DNA of 18,600 nucleotides from Thalassiosira profunda (taxonomy: Eukaryota; Bacillariophyta; Thalassiosirophyceae; Thalassiosirales; Thalassiosiraceae), in NCBI GenBank assembly GCA_036939355.1, contig JALLAP010000130.1:1-18600 (forward strand), read 5' to 3'. The position numbers and the translations under genes were made by a program. The notes under the pieces were generated by a model. The model made no database searches and was not told where the DNA came from. It was given only the letters and a program-made list of their open reading frames with translations. Below are positions 15,102 through 18,600 of the stretch, piece by piece (the stretch's first letter is position 1; every line of letters begins with the position of its first letter).

Positions 15102-16593
15102 TCAGCAGACAACTATCACCGCCAGCTCGTCTTCGTGCACGACTTCTCCGTCGCCGTCACTATAAAGCACCTTGTAGGTGCGCCGCATCCCTTCCCATCC
15201 CCCGCCAACCACCCAGCCGCAAAAAGCGATGCCGTCGAAATCTTTGGATACTCTGGCGCCCTTCCGAAATCGGTGACCCTCCGGGACTTCGTCTCCCCCC
15301 AGATCGAGATCATATGTTTCTGCCTCCACTTTCGCTTGAACAAGTTGAGGCAAAGCCGGCAGGTGGTCCTCCTGAAATGCATCCTTTTTCCTGCATTGTG
15401 GACACATTGTGGCGTCGTAATTCACAGCCTCATACCCCGCCTCATCGTCGATTTCCACCGTGTTTTGGAGCACGATAGAGCTGCGGAGAACGCAGAGCCG
15501 GCACATTGCAAAAGTACGACACCCATCGTCAGCGGAGCAGACGACTTGGGATCTGTGCGAGTCCGCGTGGTAGGGCTCGCAGCAAAGCATGCATGTCCCC
15601 TCTTCAACCCCCTCGCTTGGCCCTCTCGATCCCTTGGCTCGCATTGTTGCTGCGATACTCACGCGAATCGGATTCGCCTCGCTCCCGAGGCCCTCAGTGT
15701 CCACGCCCGCGATGTAGACATCAGAAACCAACCTTTCCTCGTCGACCTTACTGAGCAGTGCTCCGTGACGGTTGAGAAAAACATAATGGTCAGGGCGGTA
15801 TCTTCTGTCGTTGATGAGGATGCGAAGGACGGCCAGCGTCAATCCACTAAAGTCTGGCGCGTAGCATGTCATTGGCCGCCTTCCTTCACACTTGATGAGA
15901 AACTTCCGCTGGAAAAATCCAAGCTCCCAGACTTTCTGCTGTTCGTCTGGAAAACGGATCTGTTTCCGCGCAGTATCGTTGACGTAGGTGAGCGCGCCGT
16001 TTTTTTCGATACAGCACTTCCAATTGTCCTCCTCGCCAACCGACGCGTACGGCAAATTGCCAACCGACGCGTACGCCGTCCGGTCGGGGGAGGAGGGCAG
16101 CAAATGGCCAACCGATGTGTACCCCGACGTGTCGGGGGGAAGAGGGCAGCAAATCGTCGACCGATGTGTACCCCGTCCGGTCGGGGGAGGTGGACGGCAA
16201 AGCGTCGGGCGTCGTGTACCCCGTCCGGTCGGGGGACGAGGACAGCAAATCGCCAATCCCCCTCCACTCGCACTCGTCCTCCCTGAGGGGAAAGACGTTG
16301 CCGGACCGCACGTCCGGAGGGGGTTGTGTCCGCGAGGCGTTTCGCGTTGGCTCCCCCGATAATTTTGGTCCATCCGCCCGCTCGGCCTCCCGCTCATCCA
16401 TCCCTCGCCTGCGGGCCCGCGTCGGGGAGGCGGGCGATTCGCCGTCCTCCCGCACCCACTCGTCGGGCGCCCTTCGCTTTCGCGTCGGCTCCCCCGACAA
16501 TTTCGACCCGCCGGTTCCCGCCGCGCCACCGCCGCCAAACCAGGCGGCCCACGACCTCCGCGCCTCGCGCCCCAGCGACAGGAGGGCGTTCAT
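15102..16593 (-). CDS. RING-like zinc finger and Tudor-like protein with a coding minisatellite (frame change)
   Basis: The chosen start gives MNALLSLGREARRSWAAWFG; about 496 residues if one extra base in the repeat is discounted. The N-terminal part is charged with a doubled KLSGEPTR motif, then 16-residue repeats (DLLPSSPDRTGYTSV) at ~115-183. A WW-like stretch follows (NWKCCIEKNGALTYVNDTAR, ~186-206). A RING-like Cys/His cluster runs ~334-402 (CMLCCEP, MCRLC, MCPQC) with a long insertion. The C-terminus (GHRFRKGARVSKDFDGIAFC to YKVLYSDGDGEVVHEDEL) resembles a PTM/DIR17-type Tudor domain, which suggests a chromatin-linked or ubiquitin-type role. The first frame runs 16674-15886, the second 16538-15102; they overlap in the repeat. 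A start in the second frame at 16538 is possible but gives unlikely Arg/Gly/Pro-rich sequence. No introns are evident. Confidence 0.68.
16035..16251 (-). repeat. 48-bp minisatellite inside the RING/Tudor coding region
   Basis: Units on the plus strand: a partial one 16035-16058, then 16059-16106 (48), 16107-16155 (49), 16156-16203 (48) and 16204-16251 (48). They share GCCAACCGATGTGTACCCCG, TCCGGTCGGGGGA and GGGCAGCAAATC segments and encode 16-residue repeats on the minus strand. The third unit has GGGGGG where the others have GGGGG, which changes the frame. All three minus-strand frames are open through the array, so a shift is not stopped locally. Confidence 0.9.
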
Positions 16594-17302
16594 TGAATTT
16601 TGACGGGGGGTAGGAGGCTGGGACGGTGCTTCTGTTGATGGGTGCGTGGGCTGGAGATCGAGGTGGGATGGCAATTATTATTTGTTGGTTGGCAGGCGCG
16701 CAGAAAAATGACACACGTCAATGTGTAATTCCTTGCATATGAACACAAAAACGGCCCCTGCTATTTAACACTGAATGCTCCAACAAGGGGCGAATGTGTT
16801 CTGCAAAGCATCAACCCGCCTCCGCAGGACGAGATCCGCCAAAACATCCTGCACCAAAAAATGACACTCCCTCCTCTCCAACAACAATAATAATTGCGAT
16901 TCGCCGCCGCCGCCATCCCTCGCGGCCACAGCGACCACGAGCACGGATTGTTGTCATCAGGGGGAGTCTACTCACGTTCAGGAGGGCGCGGCGGGTCGGG
17001 GTCGGGGGCGGGGTCGGGAGTGTCGGGAGGTGGGAGAGGAGGAGGGGAGGCAGTTAGATACAGCTTACGTGGTACTCTAGATACGATACATAGCGGCCCG
17101 CCTCTCCCTCTCCGCTCCCGCGCTCGCTCCCCGCGGCGCCCCAAACCACAAACATAACTATGGTATGTGCACCATTCCCTCCGCCGCCGCGCCTGCCAAC
17201 ACTGACGATTACCCCTCTCCCCGTCGCTGTTCTATCGCTCCAGCAGCCAGCGGAGCCGCCGCCCAATTGAATTGAAGCCAGGCCATCAGACACGCACAAG
17301 AT
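16594..17302. other. Divergent intergenic region with a G-rich tract
   Basis: Separates the RING/Tudor gene (minus) from the MYND gene (plus) and should hold both promoters. TATTTAACAC at 16762 is a weak TATA-like site. From 16979 to 17050 the plus strand is very G-rich with many GGG/GGGG runs. A possible 5'-leader intron of the MYND gene, GTATGTGC at 17163 to CTCCAG ending at 17243 (81 nt), fits local intron size. No coding sequence is supported. Confidence 0.5.
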
Positions 17303-18210
17303 ATGAGCACCAACGAGATCGAGATTCCCGACGCGTGCGCCGCATGCGGGGCAGTCGGCGACGGCCTCAAGAAGTGCGTTGCCTGCAAAACGGTCCGTTA
17401 TTGCAACCGGGAGTGCCAGGCGGCCCATCGCCCCGCCCACAAAAGGGCATGCAAGAAAAAGGCGGCCGAGCTGCACGAAGAGGCGCTGTTTAGGCAGCCT
17501 CCTCGCAGGGCCGACTGTCCGATATGCTTCCTAATTTTGCCACTCGACGCTGGCGATAAACATTATCAACACTGCTGTGGCCAGGTCATCTGTTGCGGCT
17601 GCATGTTTACAGCCAATATCGTGGAAAAGATGGACGTATGTCCATTCTGCAGAGCGGCCTTTGCCTTTGGTCAGGGTTGTGATCGAGCCTGTGAAGAAAA
17701 AGACCTGATCGAAATGTACAAGGAACGTGTGAAGGCCAATGATCCAGGTGCAACGATCACGCTGGGAGCTTTCTATATCGATGGACAACACGGCCTGCCA
17801 AGAGATCCTGCGAAGGCACGTGAACTCTGGGAACAGGCCGGAAAGCTGGGGTGTCCGGAGGCGAACACCCATCTTGCTCAATTGTATGACGACGGAGACG
17901 GCGTCGCACGAGATCCGAAGAAAGCCAAACATTACTGGGAGCTCGGTGCGATGGGAGGGGACGCCTATGCAAGGTACAATCTTGGCTATCTTGAAGAAAC
18001 GGTGTCCAACAATCACTCCAGGGCGGTGAAGCATTTTGTGATTGCGGCCAAGGTGGGGACGAGAGAGCGATGAAGAAAGTCACGGCGAACAGGCAATTCA
18101 TCACCGACAAGGAGTACAAGGAGACTCTTCAAGCATTTGTTGAGGTGACACGGGAGATGAAGAGCGAGCAGAGGGAGAGAATGAACGATTGGAGGGAATC
18201 CATGGCCTGA
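17303..18210 (+). CDS. MYND zinc finger / RING-like / Sel1-repeat protein (apparent 3' frameshift)
   Basis: The start ATGAGCACC opens MSTNEIEIPDACAACGAVGD. A MYND finger covers residues 12-50: Cys12, 15, 25, 28, 34, 38, His46 and Cys50. A RING-like Cys cluster is at 72-116 (CPIC, HCCGQVICCGC, CPFC). Sel1/TPR-like repeats run ~149-253 (GLPRDPAKARELWEQAGKLG, GVARDPKKAKHYWELGAMGG). The architecture is a large family in diatoms; the domains suggest a protein-interaction adaptor, exact role unknown. The uninterrupted frame stops at 18073 after AAKVGTRER, but the next frame continues with MKKVTANRQFITDKEYKETL to a stop at 18208-18210. That matches the family's usual C-terminal tail (a 'VTKxEYExTLR'-like segment). 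One more G in the GGGG at 18055-18058 would join them. Confidence 0.83.
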
Positions 18211-18509
18211 GATGCGAGCTAATTGACATCTCGTTCAGAGATAAACATAAATATGGCATTCAGAGCTCCGCATAGGGGTCACCTTGGACCGGCCGCTCCC
18301 TCTTGTCTCGAGTACGATAGTGAGGCTGGCAAAGTTTGCTTGGTTTGTTGTGAGCGAGGCTCTCTTTTGATTTTCGGCCTGAGGACCTCATTGAACGTAT
18401 GTACCAGCCTTAGCTAAGATTCTGATTTCAGAGGGGATCCGCGCCCGCGCGCGCCGCGCGCGCGCACCCACGCGCGCCGCGCGCCCTCCCCGCCTCCTCT
18501 CCAGCAACA
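18211..18509. other. Intergenic region ending in a GC-alternating tract
   Basis: Nothing coding is supported. Between 18440 and 18486 the sequence is almost pure alternating CG/GC (GCGCGCGCCGCGCGCGCGC and again CGCGCGCCGCGCGC). It sits directly before the 5' leader of the next gene and could be a promoter-proximal CpG tract. Confidence 0.5.
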
Positions 18510-18600
18510 ATGGCGTCCCTCGGCGGTGGCGGCGGCGACGGCGACCCCGCCCCGCTGCACCACGCCCTCTCCCTCCCGTCCATCGACGAGCTCGACGTCC
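18510..18600 (+). CDS. Start of an unidentified gene, cut by the window edge
   Basis: CCAGCAACAATGGCGTCC has the same AACAATGG start context as the coiled-coil gene. Thirty codons follow without a stop: MASLGGGGGDGDPAPLHHAL then SLPSIDELDV. Third positions are nearly all G or C, as expected for coding sequence in this genome. It is too short to identify; the Gly-rich, then amphipathic start does not look like a signal peptide. Confidence 0.5.
   Translation, partial: MASLGGGGGDGDPAPLHHALSLPSIDELDV

Noticed and set aside
16035..16251. CRISPR-like array
   Set aside because: Units are contiguous 48-bp repeats with no unique spacers, in a eukaryotic coding region.
14994..16286. Plus-strand 430-codon open frame
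   Set aside because: Antisense to the RING/Tudor gene, whose zinc-finger and Tudor-like motifs decide the strand; its end is only the minisatellite read in reverse.

Overview
This is eukaryotic nuclear DNA. Genes are split by short GT-AG introns, mostly 65-94 nt with GTGAGT-type donors. Start codons sit in AACAATGG-like contexts, and there is no operon structure or Shine-Dalgarno signal. The gene content points to a stramenopile alga, most likely a centric diatom: a gametolysin-type M11 metallopeptidase on Ser-Pro-Thr 'SPT' linkers, a MYND/RING-like/Sel1 protein of a type expanded in Thalassiosira-like diatoms, and G8-domain proteins. The organism assignment is an inference from gene style; I cannot run a search.

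Layout. (1) 44-11102, minus strand: one very large gene covering 60% of the window. I could splice 19 exons across 18 complete introns with every phase matching, giving an uninterrupted 3,078-codon frame that runs off the left edge. It encodes a secreted mosaic: signal peptide, Arg/Gly-rich propeptide, M11 metallopeptidase, Cys-rich and beta-type modules, SPT linkers, a large unrecognised region, a carbohydrate-binding-like module, a G8 domain with a parallel beta-helix, and a second carbohydrate-binding-like module. (2) 11103-12656: the upstream region it shares with a divergent gene. It holds a 16-bp palindrome centred on a full CRE (TGACGTCA), two further inverted repeats, an AT-rich island and a 12-bp hairpin. 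(3) 12657-14810, plus: a three-exon acidic coiled-coil protein of unknown function with a C-terminal Cys-containing domain. (4) 15102-16593, minus: a RING-like and Tudor-like protein with a 48-bp minisatellite inside its coding region. (5) 16594-17302: a divergent intergenic region. (6) 17303-18210, plus: a MYND/RING-like/Sel1 protein. (7) 18510 to the right edge, plus: the first 30 codons of another gene.

Three features stand out. First, a dispersed motif close to TGTGCACATGATGTGCGC recurs inside introns of two unrelated neighbouring genes. Second, each of the three smaller genes appears to change reading frame once at a homopolymer run, while the 9.2 kb of giant-gene coding sequence is intact; these could be assembly indels or real lesions. 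Third, the zinc-binding motif of the M11 peptidase is split by an intron directly after its His-Glu and carries Asp where metzincins normally have Gly.

The genes do not obviously form one pathway. The giant protein would act outside the cell on glycoprotein or wall polysaccharide. The RING/Tudor and MYND/Sel1 proteins look intracellular (protein interaction, chromatin or ubiquitin-type roles). No mobile-element genes, CRISPR arrays, rRNA or tRNA genes were seen.
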